NCBI RefSeq assembly: GCF_013377785.1
Contig: NZ_JABXWT010000001.1
Location: 859,533-923,532 of the forward strand
Length of the DNA stretch: 64,000 nt
Direction: 5' to 3'
Origin: Ruegeria haliotis
GTDB taxonomy: Bacteria > Pseudomonadota > Alphaproteobacteria > Rhodobacterales > Rhodobacteraceae
Shown here: positions 35,603 to 45,097 of the stretch, one piece after another
Numbering within the stretch: position 1 is the first letter of the stretch
How the letters are laid out: each line of letters opens with the position of its first letter
The notes under the pieces: model-generated
The model's database searches: none
Seen by the model: only the letters and a program-made list of their open reading frames with translations
Told to the model about the DNA's origin: nothing
Position numbers and translations under genes: made by a program

Positions 35603-37162
35603 TCACTCCCACTCAATCGTACCCGGCGGCTTCGAGGTGATGTCATAGGTGCATCGGTTGATGCCTTTGACCTCATTGATGATGCGCGTGGCCGTTTCGC
35701 CTAGGAACTCGTGACTGAACGGATAATAATCGGCCGTCATTCCATCGACAGACGTGACAGCACGCAGCGCGCAGGCATAGTCATATGTGCGGCCATCGCC
35801 CATGACGCCAACAGTGCGCACGGGGAGAATTGCGACAAAGGCCTGCCAGATATCGTCGTAAAGCCCGTGCTTGCGGATTTGGTCGATATAGATCGCATCT
35901 GCCTCACGCAGAATTCCGAGCTTTTCTCGGGTGATCTCGCCGGGACAACGGATCGCAAGCCCCGGTCCGGGGAAGGGATGACGACCAATAAAGCTTTGGG
36001 GAAGCCCCAGTTCACGGCCCAGGGCGCGCACTTCGTCCTTGAACAGTTCTCGCAGCGGTTCGACAAGTTTCAAACCCATCTTTTCGGGCAGGCCGCCAAC
36101 ATTGTGGTGCGACTTGATTGTGACCGATGGGCCGCCTGAGAAGGACACAGATTCGATCACATCGGGATAGAGTGTGCCTTGAGCCAGGAACTCGGCGCCG
36201 TCGATCGTGTCGGCATGTTTCTGGAACACGTCAATGAACAATTTACCAATGATCTTGCGTTTGGTTTCCGGGTCGCTTTGACCATCCAGTTCGCCCAGGA
36301 ACAAGTCGCTTTCATCGGCGTGAATCAATCGGATGTTATAGTTGTCTCGGAACATGCCGACGACTTCGGTCGCCTCATTCTTGCGCAACAGGCCATGGTC
36401 GACGAAGACGCATGTGAGCTGGTCGCCAATCGCCTCGTGGATCAGGATCGCTGCGACAGAACTGTCAACGCCGCCGGACAGGCCGCAAATGACCTTTTTG
36501 TCACCAACCTGTTCGCGAATCTTGCGGATCATCTCTTCGCGATAGGCACCCATGGTCCAGTCGCCCTTGAACCCGGCCAGTTTCACAAAATTCTCGTAAA
36601 GCTTCGCACCTTTGGGTGTGTGGTGCACCTCGGGGTGGAATTGCACGGCATAGAAGTGACGATCCGGGTCCGCAGTGATGGCATAAGGCGCGTTCGGTGA
36701 TGTGCCAAAAACCTCAAAACCCGGTGCGATTTTGCTGACATGGTCACCGTGGCTCATCCAGACCTGCTCATCACCGTCGGCGAACCAGCCGTCCAAGATA
36801 TCCAATTGCTCATTGGGTGTTACAAAGGCGCGTCCAAACTCGGCTGTGCCATGTCCGCTTTCGACCTTGCCGCCGAGCTGATGCATCATCACCTGTTGGC
36901 CATAGCAGATGCCCAGTATCGGGACGCCGAAGTCAAAAATCTCTTGCGGTACGCGGGGTGATCCCTCGCGCGTCACGCTGTCCGGTCCGCCCGAGAAAAT
37001 CACGGCGCGCGGAGACATATCCCGCACGAAATCCATCGTGACATTCTGGTAAGGGTGGATTTCGCAGTAGACGTTCAGTTCGCGCAGGCGGCGGGCGATC
37101 AGCTGTGTTACCTGGCTACCGAAGTCGATGATCAGAAGGCGGTCATGGGATGTCTGGGTCAT
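35603..37162 (-). CDS. guaA: GMP synthase (glutamine-hydrolysing)
   Basis: Converts XMP to GMP with glutamine and ATP. All 519 residues of the usual fused enzyme are present: class I glutamine amidotransferase domain ([14 protein letters not shown], nucleophile Cys in GICYGQQ, His-Glu in HPEVHHT), ATP-pyrophosphatase P-loop [11 protein letters not shown], and the C-terminal dimerisation domain ending [15 protein letters not shown]. It is followed on the same strand by the glycosyltransferase-like gene and diverges from the GNAT gene across a 94-base gap. Confidence 0.97.
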   Translation of the reverse strand: MTQTSHDRLLIIDFGSQVTQLIARRLRELNVYCEIHPYQNVTMDFVRDMSPRAVIFSGGPDSVTREGSPRVPQEIFDFGVPILGICYGQQVMMHQLGGKVESGHGTAEFGRAFVTPNEQLDILDGWFADGDEQVWMSHGDHVSKIAPGFEVFGTSPNAPYAITADPDRHFYAVQFHPEVHHTPKGAKLYENFVKLAGFKGDWTMGAYREEMIRKIREQVGDKKVICGLSGGVDSSVAAILIHEAIGDQLTCVFVDHGLLRKNEATEVVGMFRDNYNIRLIHADESDLFLGELDGQSDPETKRKIIGKLFIDVFQKHADTIDGAEFLAQGTLYPDVIESVSFSGGPSVTIKSHHNVGGLPEKMGLKLVEPLRELFKDEVRALGRELGLPQSFIGRHPFPGPGLAIRCPGEITREKLGILREADAIYIDQIRKHGLYDDIWQAFVAILPVRTVGVMGDGRTYDYACALRAVTSVDGMTADYYPFSHEFLGETATRIINEVKGINRCTYDITSKPPGTIEWE

Positions 37163-37256
37163 ATCCGGCTCATAGGTCGCAAGCCTTGCATGTGCAAGCG
37201 CTATGACGTCATTTGGTACAAAAGCAGCGTTCTAACTGCACAGGAATTGCAGCGTC

Positions 37257-37709
37257 ATGCCAAAGATTCAGTTTAGGCCCGCAATCGCGGAAGATGTCGA
37301 ATCCATTCAGGAGTGCATTGCGCAGGCATATGCCGATGCGAGACGTCAGATTGAAGATTTGCCTGACGTCACCGCAGGGCTTGCAGATGATATTGATGCG
37401 CATCATGTGATTTTGGCGGAAACGGGCAATGAAACGGTTGGTGTCATTGTGTTCGACCGTGTCGGGGATGCCATGATGGTATTTAACCTTGCGGTTGTGC
37501 CACAATCTCAGGGGCAGGGGCTTGCGCGGAAACTTTTGCGTTTTGTGGAAGATAAGGCCGTTGCTTTGCAGTGCGCCCGGTTAAGGTTGCGTACGCATCG
37601 GCTGATGCACGGCACTATTACCATGTATCAGCATCTGGGCTGGAGAGTGACCGTTTCCAAAGGAAGTGGCCTCACGATGGAAAAAGATGTGATTCTTGCA
37701 AAAAAATAA
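37257..37709 (+). CDS. GNAT-family N-acetyltransferase
   Basis: A 150-residue acetyltransferase with the GNAT fold; motif A, the acetyl-CoA loop, is VVPQSQGQGLARKLL, followed by the C-terminal strand region (MYQHLGWRVT). The acceptor cannot be predicted; small free-standing GNATs act on amines, amino acids or proteins. It is divergent from guaA and 122 bases ahead of the methyltransferase-like gene. Confidence 0.88.
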   Translation: MPKIQFRPAIAEDVESIQECIAQAYADARRQIEDLPDVTAGLADDIDAHHVILAETGNETVGVIVFDRVGDAMMVFNLAVVPQSQGQGLARKLLRFVEDKAVALQCARLRLRTHRLMHGTITMYQHLGWRVTVSKGSGLTMEKDVILAKK

Positions 37710-37831
37710 CTTCTGTGTCGTTGTCGGGCGTCAATGTCGCTTTTACCTCTAGAGCGCCGTAAACCAGATGCCTGCCAGTTTCCAATCCTGTAACAAAACG
37801 ATCAATCTAACCAATCAGACGGGATTTTCTC

Positions 37832-39376
37832 ATGGCAGAGGCAAACACCCGGCGCAGGGCGAGAGGTGGCGGTGGCGCCGCCCGCCGGGCCGAGCGCACC
37901 GCAGTTCGTATTGAAACGGCGAAATATATCGAACGGAACATTCCGAATTTCGAGATTCTCAACGAAGAAGCGTTGGAAATCATCGAATACAATGCGGAAA
38001 CCGTGTTGGAAGAAATCGGCGTCAACTTTGTTGACAATCCGGCGGCTCTGGAACGGTGGCGCGATGCGGGTGCTGACGTTAACGGAGAGCGTGTTCGCAT
38101 TCCCCGCGGACTGGCGCGCGAGCTGATCAAAACGGCACCCAGCCAGTTCACTCAGCATGCTCGCAATCCTGAGAAAAATGTGGAAATCGGTGGCCGCAAT
38201 CTGGTGCTGGCCCCTGTTTATGGTCCTCCGTTTGTTCGCGACGCTGAGGGTGGTCGCCGCTATGCGACCATGGAAGATTTCAACAAGTTCGTAAAACTGG
38301 CCTATATGTCCAAATGGTTGCACCATTCGGGCGGCACCGTCTGCGAACCGACCGACATTCCGGTGAACAAGCGCCACCTGGACATGCTGAAAGCGCACAT
38401 GACGTTGTCGGACAAACCCTTCATGGGGTCTGTAACCGACCCAAGCCGTGCGCAAGATTCGGTCGAGATGTGCGAAATCCTGTTCGGCAAAGAGTTCGTT
38501 CAGGAAAACACGGTGATGACGTCGCTCACCAACATCAACTCGCCGATGACCTTCGACGATGTGATGATGGGCTCGCTCGAAGTTTATGCGCGTAATAACC
38601 AAGCCTGCATCATCTCACCGTTCATTGTGGGTGGTGCGATGGCACCTGTGTCCGTGGCCGGTACGCTGACGCAGGTTCTGGCCGAGGTTCTGGCCGGTGT
38701 TGCGTATAGCCAGATCATTCGGCCGGGGGCGCCGGCGATCTTTGGCGCCATGGTGACATCCATCGACATGAATTCGGGCGCGCCGACCTTTGGAACGCCA
38801 GAAGCGTCACACATCACGTATGGCGCTGGCCAATTGGCGCGCCGTCTGAACTTGCCATACCGCTCTGCGGGATCGTTCTGCGGCTCGAAATTGCCGGACG
38901 CGCAAGCGGCCTATGAAACAGCCAACTCGCTGAACATGGGTCTGATGTCGGGCGTGAACTTCATGCTGCATTCCTGTGGTTGGCTAGAAGGTGGTCTGGT
39001 GGCGGATTTCGAAAAGTTCGTCATGGATGCCGATCAGCTGGGTGTCCTGCACGGATTGGCCAAAGGCGTGTCGTATGACGAAAACGCGCAGGCCATGGAT
39101 GCAATCCGCGAGGTTGGCCCGGGCGGTCATTACCTTGGCTGTGCGCATACGCAGGCGAACTTCAAGGAATCTTTCTGGAAATCCGACTTGCTGGATTACA
39201 AGCCGTTCGAGACCTGGGAGGAAGAGGGCGCGCGTGACACCCGTACACTGGCCTCAGCACGGGTGGAACATCTGCTGGCCAACTATCAACAGCCACAGCT
39301 TGACCCGGACAAGACCGCTGCGTTGGAGGCCTATATTGCAGAGAAGAAAGCCTCCATGCCGGATGCATTTACCTGA
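37832..39376 (+). CDS. Trimethylamine methyltransferase (MttB)-family protein, non-pyrrolysine
   Basis: A 514-residue TIM-barrel protein of the MttB superfamily. The frame contains no internal TAG, so it belongs to the non-pyrrolysine branch, whose characterised members (for example MtgB) demethylate quaternary amines such as glycine betaine by passing a methyl group to a corrinoid protein. The N-terminus begins with a very Arg-rich stretch (residues 6-23) ahead of the domain. No corrinoid protein or second methyltransferase gene is adjacent, so the acceptor is unclear. Demethylation of a quaternary or sulfonium osmolyte is an inference from the family. Confidence 0.88.
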   Translation: MAEANTRRRARGGGGAARRAERTAVRIETAKYIERNIPNFEILNEEALEIIEYNAETVLEEIGVNFVDNPAALERWRDAGADVNGERVRIPRGLARELIKTAPSQFTQHARNPEKNVEIGGRNLVLAPVYGPPFVRDAEGGRRYATMEDFNKFVKLAYMSKWLHHSGGTVCEPTDIPVNKRHLDMLKAHMTLSDKPFMGSVTDPSRAQDSVEMCEILFGKEFVQENTVMTSLTNINSPMTFDDVMMGSLEVYARNNQACIISPFIVGGAMAPVSVAGTLTQVLAEVLAGVAYSQIIRPGAPAIFGAMVTSIDMNSGAPTFGTPEASHITYGAGQLARRLNLPYRSAGSFCGSKLPDAQAAYETANSLNMGLMSGVNFMLHSCGWLEGGLVADFEKFVMDADQLGVLHGLAKGVSYDENAQAMDAIREVGPGGHYLGCAHTQANFKESFWKSDLLDYKPFETWEEEGARDTRTLASARVEHLLANYQQPQLDPDKTAALEAYIAEKKASMPDAFT

Positions 39377-39676
39377 TCAATTCAGGTGCGGGGCGCGGCT
39401 GGCCTGATATAGCTGCGCCTCGCCCAGCAGTGCGATAAGCAGATCGAGATGCCGGACCAGAGAATAGCTGGCATCTTCTTCTTTTCGCTGCTCATTTACC
39501 TCTTTTTCCATATCCATCAATCGCATCAGGGCCGCACCTGAACCGGGCAGCGAACCGTATCCTAGGATGCGTTGCAAATGCCGGTCCCGATTGTAATCCT
39601 GCGCCCCGAATTTTGCTGCGCGCGCCAACAGGCGGGGGCGGCGAAGGGTGGTGATCATGGTCATCAGGTCCTGCAT
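39377..39676 (-). CDS. Small conserved protein, DUF6477-like
   Basis: A 99-residue protein starting at MQDLMTMITTLRRPRLLARAA, with a helical C-terminus (YSLVRHLDLLIALLGEAQLYQASRA). It resembles the DUF6477 family, which I know only from Rhodobacterales; its function is unknown. It is convergent with the MttB-like gene, whose stop it abuts, and divergent from the DUF6456-type gene, the usual neighbour of this family. A 15-codon longer form starting at 39721 is possible but has a poorer N-terminus. Confidence 0.75.
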   Translation of the reverse strand: MQDLMTMITTLRRPRLLARAAKFGAQDYNRDRHLQRILGYGSLPGSGAALMRLMDMEKEVNEQRKEEDASYSLVRHLDLLIALLGEAQLYQASRAPHLN

Positions 39677-39917
39677 GTCGTGTGTCCCTTGTACGAGTGT
39701 TTGACGGCTTGTTCTTCGCACAACCTAGGCGGGTGTTGCATTGATGACGCTCTCGCCGAACGTTGGTTTCACGACTGTTTATCTTTTTGAATCAAATCTG
39801 GTTCCCGCTCATTGGGGTTAACGAACGAGTAACGAAAGCAACTCTAGTTAGATTTGGTTAACTCAAATTCCGAGGGCGAAAAGTGGCAGTTTGTTTTGTC
39901 GACGAGGGCAAATAACT

Positions 39918-40997
39918 ATGGAAAAAAACATGGCTTTCACCATTCCGGCATGGGTACCAGAGGGGGCGCAACGATACCTTGCTCATACCGAGACCGGCCG
40001 ATCGATCCGCGATATTGCCCGGTCGGCGGGGTGCCATGCGTCTACCATCCTCAGGCAAATTCGGCGCATCGAGATGCGGCGCGACGACCCCCTCGTGGAT
40101 GCGGCGCTGCAATCCTTGGCCGAGACACATTTTGCGATAGCAGATCAGCGGCAGGATTTTTCGACGAGCCCTGAGGAGGGCCAAGAAGAGCAATTCGACC
40201 GCGAGGCACTGCGGGTCTTGCGCCGTCTTTGTGAAACCGGATCGGTTCTGGCTGTTGCCGAGGACATGGACAAAGCGGTGGTCGTGCGCGATACGGGCGA
40301 TGCCGGGGCGACAAGAACTGCGGTGGTAGAATGTAAGACTGCTCAGGCGCTTGCGCTACAGGACTGGATTACCTGCGACAATCCCGGGCGCGTTTCCCGG
40401 TATCGCATATCCACATCCGGTCGAACCGCGCTGAGTCGTCTGTTGGCCGAAGCCGAAAATAAGGCGCGTATGCGCAACGAGTTCGGGATGGCTGATGCGC
40501 AAACGCCATTTCAGCCTCAGGCTTCGGGATCTTCCTCCGAACGGGCACGGCGCGTTCGTTACAGCGCGGCTGAAAGCCCGTTGGTCGCACTGGCTCGCAG
40601 GCGAGACCGCGACGGAAAACCGTTTCTGGACGAGACTCTTGTTGGTGCTGGCGAACGCCTGCGGGAAGATTTTGAACTGGCCCAGATCGGTCCTCAGGTT
40701 GCACAAAACTGGGATCGGTTTCTGACGGCGGGCGGGCGTGGCAGTTTCGACAGTGAAACGCATGGCGGTCGAGGCTCGTCGGATGCGCGGGATCGCGTCG
40801 CGCGTGCCTTATCGGATCTCGGTCCGGGCCTCAGCGATGTCGCCTTGCGGTGCTGCTGCTATCTTGAAGGGTTGGAGTTGGCGGAAAAGCGTATGGGGTG
40901 GTCCGCTCGATCCGGTAAGATTGTTCTGCGGATCGCGCTGCAACGGCTCAAACGCCACTATGAGGATCAGGTGGGGCGCGACCGTATGATCGGGTAG
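39918..40997 (+). CDS. HTH + DUF6456-type protein
   Basis: A 359-residue protein with an N-terminal resolvase-like helix-turn-helix (SIRDIARSAGCHASTILRQIRRIE, about residues 30-53) and a C-terminal domain of the DUF6456 type (SPLVALARRRDRDGKPFL ... RVARALSDLGPGLSDVALRCCCYLEGLELAEKRMGWSARSGK, shown here only by its key segments). It is probably a transcription regulator restricted to alphaproteobacteria. The ATG at 39918 follows GAGGG. The 196-base upstream gap is AT-rich and contains a near match to a CtrA site. Its divergent partner is the DUF6477-like gene. Confidence 0.8.
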   Translation: MEKNMAFTIPAWVPEGAQRYLAHTETGRSIRDIARSAGCHASTILRQIRRIEMRRDDPLVDAALQSLAETHFAIADQRQDFSTSPEEGQEEQFDREALRVLRRLCETGSVLAVAEDMDKAVVVRDTGDAGATRTAVVECKTAQALALQDWITCDNPGRVSRYRISTSGRTALSRLLAEAENKARMRNEFGMADAQTPFQPQASGSSSERARRVRYSAAESPLVALARRRDRDGKPFLDETLVGAGERLREDFELAQIGPQVAQNWDRFLTAGGRGSFDSETHGGRGSSDARDRVARALSDLGPGLSDVALRCCCYLEGLELAEKRMGWSARSGKIVLRIALQRLKRHYEDQVGRDRMIG

Positions 40998-41047
40998 GGC
41001 GTATTGGGTTCTCTTGCGGTTTTTCCGCTAAGTGATAATCAGTGGTT

Positions 41048-41971
41048 ATGAATTTCACTCTTAGACAATTGCAGTATTTTCAGGCCGTCGCCGAGCAACG
41101 CAACTTTGGTCGTGCGGCTCAGGTCTGCAATGTATCGCAGCCCGCATTGTCAGTTCAGATCAAAGCGTTGGAAGAGACGTTGGGCGGAATTCTGTTCGAA
41201 CGTCAGGCGCGGGATATCCTTCTTACACCGCTGGGACGTGATGTGCTGGAGCATGCGCGACAGGTGTTGGGGGCCGCAGATCGGCTGGACCAGTTTGCCC
41301 GCGATCATTCCGGTGGCCATCGGTCCCTGTCGATCGGGATCATTCCGACCATCGCGCCTTACTTGCTGCCCGGGGTTCTGGCAGGGCTGCGGGCAGGTGA
41401 TGTGTCGCTACGGGTTCGAATCCGCGAGGCACGGACCGAGCGTTTGCTGTCTTTCTTGCGGGGTGGCGAGATTGATGCGGCAGTGCTGGCATTGCCAGCC
41501 GGAGGTTCCGAGTTTCAGGAAATCCCGTTGTTTAAAGACCAGTTTCTACTCGCTGGTAGCGCAACACGACTGAAGCGGTTGAGCACCAGCCCCGACGTGC
41601 TGCGACCGCTTGATTTGCAGTCGGCACAATTGATGTTGCTTGAGGACGGTCACTGCCTGACGGATCAGGCCCTTGAAGTGTGTGGACAGGATCGCAGCAG
41701 CGGGCAAATCAACATGGGTGCATCGTCCTTGGCAACCTTGTCGCGGCTGGTGGCCGAAGGGTTCGGCCTGACGCTGATGCCCGAACTTGCCGCGCGGTCT
41801 GAAACCGAAGCCGTACCGGGCCTGAGGTTGCTGCGTTTCGGTGCGCCGCAACCGGCGCGAACCGTGGGGTTGGTGCGACGGGCTTCGACAGTTGGGGAGG
41901 ATTGGATGGATCGACTGGCTCAGGTGATCCGGGACGTGGGCGAGGGGATTGTCACCGCAACGCGCACATAA
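41048..41971 (+). CDS. oxyR: Hydrogen peroxide-sensing LysR regulator OxyR
   Basis: A 307-residue LysR-type regulator: winged helix (FQAVAEQRNFGRAAQVCNVSQPALS) and a two-lobed sensor domain. C203 in LEDGHCLTDQAL and C212 (LEVC) have the nine-residue spacing of the redox cysteines C199/C208 of E. coli OxyR, and the surrounding residues match, so H2O2 sensing by disulfide formation is expected. No catalase gene is adjacent; the convergent neighbour encodes a peroxiredoxin. I used the ATG at 41048; GTG at 41042 is possible. Confidence 0.9.
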   Translation: MNFTLRQLQYFQAVAEQRNFGRAAQVCNVSQPALSVQIKALEETLGGILFERQARDILLTPLGRDVLEHARQVLGAADRLDQFARDHSGGHRSLSIGIIPTIAPYLLPGVLAGLRAGDVSLRVRIREARTERLLSFLRGGEIDAAVLALPAGGSEFQEIPLFKDQFLLAGSATRLKRLSTSPDVLRPLDLQSAQLMLLEDGHCLTDQALEVCGQDRSSGQINMGASSLATLSRLVAEGFGLTLMPELAARSETEAVPGLRLLRFGAPQPARTVGLVRRASTVGEDWMDRLAQVIRDVGEGIVTATRT

Positions 41972-41974
41972 AAT

Positions 41975-41993
41975 GGCCCGCCTGAGGCGGGCC
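41975..41993. terminator. Hairpin between convergent oxyR and peroxiredoxin genes
   Basis: Arms GGCCCGCC (41975-41982) and GGCGGGCC (41986-41993) around a TGA loop, 4 bases after the oxyR stop. It can serve both convergent genes, although no clear T-tract follows on either strand. Confidence 0.65.
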
Positions 41994-42017
41994 TGAATTC
42001 AGCAGGGCAAGGATGGC

Positions 42018-42566
42018 TTAGGCCAGCGCCGGCACTGCGGCTTCTTCCAGATGTTTCATGAGATTATCCGGGGAGGATACGCCGTAAGGATCTTCGGGGC
42101 AGTTGTCCATCAGGCCCGGTTCTTCAAACCATGCCTCTACAACGCCGTTGTTGATGATGGCCGCATACCGCCAGGACCGCATGCCAAAGCCCAGATTGTC
42201 CTTGTCGACCAACATACCCATCTTGCGGGTGAATTCGCCCGAGCCGTCGGGGATGACTTTGACGTTCTTCAGGCCTTGATCCTGCGCCCATTTGTTCATG
42301 ACAAAGCTATCATTGACAGACATGCAGTAGATCTCGTCGATGCCCTTAGCCGCAAAATCGGCCTGACCATTTTCGAAACCCGGCAATTGATAGGTCGAAC
42401 ATGTCGGGGTGAAGGCACCCGGCAGCGAAAACAGGATGACCCGCTTTCCGGCAAAGTAGTCTGCAGTCGTCTTGTCGTCCCAGCGGAATGGGTTAGGTCC
42501 GTCGATGGATTCGTCACGGACGCGGGTGTGAAAGGTCACATCGGGCAGTTTGGCGCCGGATTTCAT
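42018..42566 (-). CDS. Peroxiredoxin (Prx5/AhpE-like)
   Basis: A 182-residue thiol peroxidase of the redoxin family. The peroxidatic cysteine is C56 in the motif AFTPTCS, followed by TYQLPGFE, as in type 5 peroxiredoxins. Two other cysteines (in IYCMSVND and DNCPEDPYG) might resolve or be incidental. It reduces H2O2 or organic peroxides, likely with glutathione/glutaredoxin or thioredoxin. Convergent with oxyR, and therefore a natural but unproven OxyR target. I chose the ATG at 42566 (MKSGAKLPDV), the usual family start. Confidence 0.92.
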   Translation of the reverse strand: MKSGAKLPDVTFHTRVRDESIDGPNPFRWDDKTTADYFAGKRVILFSLPGAFTPTCSTYQLPGFENGQADFAAKGIDEIYCMSVNDSFVMNKWAQDQGLKNVKVIPDGSGEFTRKMGMLVDKDNLGFGMRSWRYAAIINNGVVEAWFEEPGLMDNCPEDPYGVSSPDNLMKHLEEAAVPALA

Positions 42567-42669
42567 GATCAATCTCCTGTGATTCACATGTGATTTAGTC
42601 GTGATCTAAAACAGTTCTAAACAGCCTTCAATCACAGATATGCCGCAAGTGCGAATATTTCTGCCTAAC

Positions 42670-42686
42670 TTTTACATACTGTAAAA
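42670..42686. promoter_or_regulatory. Perfect palindrome TTTTACA-TAC-TGTAAAA
   Basis: A 7 + 7 bp perfect inverted repeat with a 3-base centre in the divergent gap between the peroxiredoxin and lipA genes, about 104 bases upstream of the peroxiredoxin start and 142 bases before lipA. Its size and symmetry suit a dimeric repressor or activator. I cannot name the factor. Confidence 0.45.
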
Positions 42687-42828
42687 AAAGGAAAAACCAG
42701 CGTTAGATTGAATGGTTTCTGCGTTTGCGTGGATGACGCACATAGCGGCTATGCGTCGCTGGTGTAATCACAGCGGCTGGTTTATGTTATAGGTACACAG
42801 AGTTGACCCAAAGTCAGGAAAACTGCCC

Positions 42829-43779
42829 GTGCGAGATCTGAAGATCCCCGAACAACGCCACCCGGAAAAAGCGCATCGCCCGGACAATGCACAGCCGAAA
42901 AAGCCAAGCTGGATTCGGGTCAAAGCCCCCGGTGGCAAAGGCTACGCCGATACGCACCGGATTATGCGCGACAACAATCTGGTCACTGTCTGCGAAGAGG
43001 CCGGTTGCCCGAACGTTGGCGAGTGTTGGAGCCAGGGTCACGCAACGATGATGATCATGGGCGAGATTTGTACGCGTGGGTGCACCTTCTGCAATATCGC
43101 GACAGGTCGTCCGGATACACTCGACGCGTTTGAACCGGGCCGGGTTGCACACGCGGTCGAAAAACTGGGTTTGAACCATGTCGTGATCACTTCGGTTGAC
43201 CGGGACGATCTGAAAGACGGCGGCGCCGATCACTTTGCCCAAACCATTCGCGCCGTGCGGCATCGTTCTCCCAAGACAACGATCGAAATTCTGACGCCGG
43301 ATTTTTTGAAATGCGATCCGTCGGTTCTGGAAACCGTGGTCGGGTCCAAACCTGACGTGTTCAACCACAATCTGGAAACCATCCCGGGCTTGTATCCCAG
43401 CGTGCGCCCCGGTGCACGTTACTTTCATTCCTTGCGTCTTTTACAGCGGGTCAAGGAGTTGGATCCTTCGATCTTTACCAAATCCGGCATCATGGTCGGG
43501 CTTGGGGAAGACAAACAGCAGGTCGGTCAGGTGATGGATGACATGCGTGCCGCTGATATCGATTTCCTGACCATCGGCCAGTATCTGCAACCCACTCCCA
43601 AGCACCATGCCGTGGATCGTTTTGTGACACCTGATGAATTCGCATCCTACGAAAAGGCTGCCTACGGCAAAGGGTTCCTGATGGTGTCTGCCACTCCGTT
43701 GACGCGCTCATCGTACCACGCGGGCGATGATTTCGCGCGTTTGCGCGCGGCCCGCCAAGAGAAGCTGGGACAGGCGTGA
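42829..43779 (+). CDS. lipA: Lipoyl synthase
   Basis: Radical-SAM enzyme of 316 residues that inserts two sulfur atoms into protein-bound octanoate. The auxiliary cluster Cys pattern [12 protein letters not shown] and the radical-SAM motif CTRGCTFC are both intact, and the LipA C-terminal signature ([17 protein letters not shown]) is present. The gene starts at GTG. It ends within the start of the M20 hydrolase gene (GTGA overlap), so the two are co-transcribed. Confidence 0.97.
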   Translation: MRDLKIPEQRHPEKAHRPDNAQPKKPSWIRVKAPGGKGYADTHRIMRDNNLVTVCEEAGCPNVGECWSQGHATMMIMGEICTRGCTFCNIATGRPDTLDAFEPGRVAHAVEKLGLNHVVITSVDRDDLKDGGADHFAQTIRAVRHRSPKTTIEILTPDFLKCDPSVLETVVGSKPDVFNHNLETIPGLYPSVRPGARYFHSLRLLQRVKELDPSIFTKSGIMVGLGEDKQQVGQVMDDMRAADIDFLTIGQYLQPTPKHHAVDRFVTPDEFASYEKAAYGKGFLMVSATPLTRSSYHAGDDFARLRAARQEKLGQA

Positions 43780-44918
43780 CGCCCGATACGATTGCACGAC
43801 TGACAAATCTACGCCACGAGCTGCATCAAAAACCTGAATTGTCCGGGCAAGAGCGGGACACCGCTGTGCGCGTTGCTGACTTGTTGCGTCAGGCAGGTGC
43901 TGACCGTGTGCTGACTGGGATCGGAGGGCATGGTGTCGCAGCTGTTTTTGACAGTGGCAAGGATGGGCCCAGCGTCGGCATACGTTGCGAGTTGGACGGC
44001 CTGCCCATTCAGGAGATTTCGGACCTGTCCTATGTCTCGACCATTCCCGGAAAGGGGCATCTGTGTGGCCATGATGGCCACATGGCGATGGTTTTTGGTG
44101 TGGCTGATGCGCTAAATGGAAACCGCCCACAGAGGGGACGGGTAATTCTGTTCTTCCAACCGGCCGAGGAAACCGGACAGGGCGCCATCGCGTTTCGTGC
44201 CGATCCGAATTTTTCCGAGATTGACCCAGACTACGTGTTCTCATTGCACAATCTGCCGGGGCTGGACCTCGGCACGGTGGAACTGTGCGAAGGACCGACC
44301 AATTGTGCGTCCCGCGGAATGCGGATTGTGTTGATCGGGAAAACCTCTCATGCAGCAGCGCCTCAGGACGGGATGTCTCCGGCTGAAGCGTTGTCGAAGC
44401 TCTTGCAAAAACTTGCAAGGTTGGGGCAGGGCGGTGCCTTGGATGTGAACTATGCGCTGACCACGATAACCCATGCCAATCTGGGTGCGCAGACTTTCGG
44501 TGTCGCGCCCGGGCAGGCTGAAATCTGGGTCACCTTGCGCACGGTCTCTGATATACGCATGGCGCATTTGATTTCTGAGGCCGAGACGCTGGTCGCCGAA
44601 ACGGCCCAATCCGAAGGGCTGACTGTCGAGATCAGTTATGACGATGTGTTCGAAGCCTGTACCAATCACCCGGACGCCGTGGACATTCTGAGCCAGGCTT
44701 GTGTCGCTCAAAGCGTCCCTGTCCGTATTGTAACTGATCCGCAAAAGTTCTCGGAGGATTTCGGACAATTTGGCAAAAGTGCAAAGACGGCGATGTTTTG
44801 GCTTGGATCGGGGCGGGACCATCCGCAGCTCCACAATCCGGATTATGACTTTCCAGACGCTCTCATTCCAATCGGGGCAGAGGTGTTTCTGGCCGCGATC
44901 CGTCGCGTGTTAGGGTGA
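43776..44918 (+). CDS. M20-family amidohydrolase
   Basis: A 380-residue zinc aminoacylase/carboxypeptidase of the M20D group (hippurate hydrolase/IAA-amino acid hydrolase type). Metal-site motifs are [16 protein letters not shown] and the late [18 protein letters not shown] is the conserved region before them. It starts at GTG overlapping the lipA stop by four bases. It removes an acyl group from an N-acyl amino acid or similar. Linkage to lipA is by transcription only as far as I can see. Confidence 0.9.
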   Translation: MTPDTIARLTNLRHELHQKPELSGQERDTAVRVADLLRQAGADRVLTGIGGHGVAAVFDSGKDGPSVGIRCELDGLPIQEISDLSYVSTIPGKGHLCGHDGHMAMVFGVADALNGNRPQRGRVILFFQPAEETGQGAIAFRADPNFSEIDPDYVFSLHNLPGLDLGTVELCEGPTNCASRGMRIVLIGKTSHAAAPQDGMSPAEALSKLLQKLARLGQGGALDVNYALTTITHANLGAQTFGVAPGQAEIWVTLRTVSDIRMAHLISEAETLVAETAQSEGLTVEISYDDVFEACTNHPDAVDILSQACVAQSVPVRIVTDPQKFSEDFGQFGKSAKTAMFWLGSGRDHPQLHNPDYDFPDALIPIGAEVFLAAIRRVLG

Positions 44919-44923
44919 CGTCG

Positions 44924-45097
44924 TCAGCGCGGGGCGCGAGTCCATTCTCCTGTCGCCCAATCGGGCCACCATCCCATGTATTCTACCCCAAAAATCAGCA
45001 GACACAGCAATATAACCGCAAAAACAAGCTGTATCCGCCGTTTCGAGGGCGGGTTTCTGGCCCATTGGGACATGCGCAGGAAATGGCGCGGGTTCAT
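44924..45097 (-). CDS. 57-aa single-pass membrane protein downstream of hpt
   Basis: A small gene that follows hpt directly: the hpt stop and this ATG are contiguous (TAGATG). The 57-residue product has a basic N-terminus (residues 1-22, with KRR at 19-21), one hydrophobic segment (about 23-38, IQLVFAVILLCLLIFG) and a Trp-rich C-terminus (GWWPDWATGEWTRAPR). The coding frame ends six bases after the convergent M20 gene's stop. Charge distribution suggests N-in, C-out insertion in the inner membrane. Function unknown; the tight junction and complete frame make it a real gene in my judgement. Confidence 0.7.
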   Translation of the reverse strand: MNPRHFLRMSQWARNPPSKRRIQLVFAVILLCLLIFGVEYMGWWPDWATGEWTRAPR

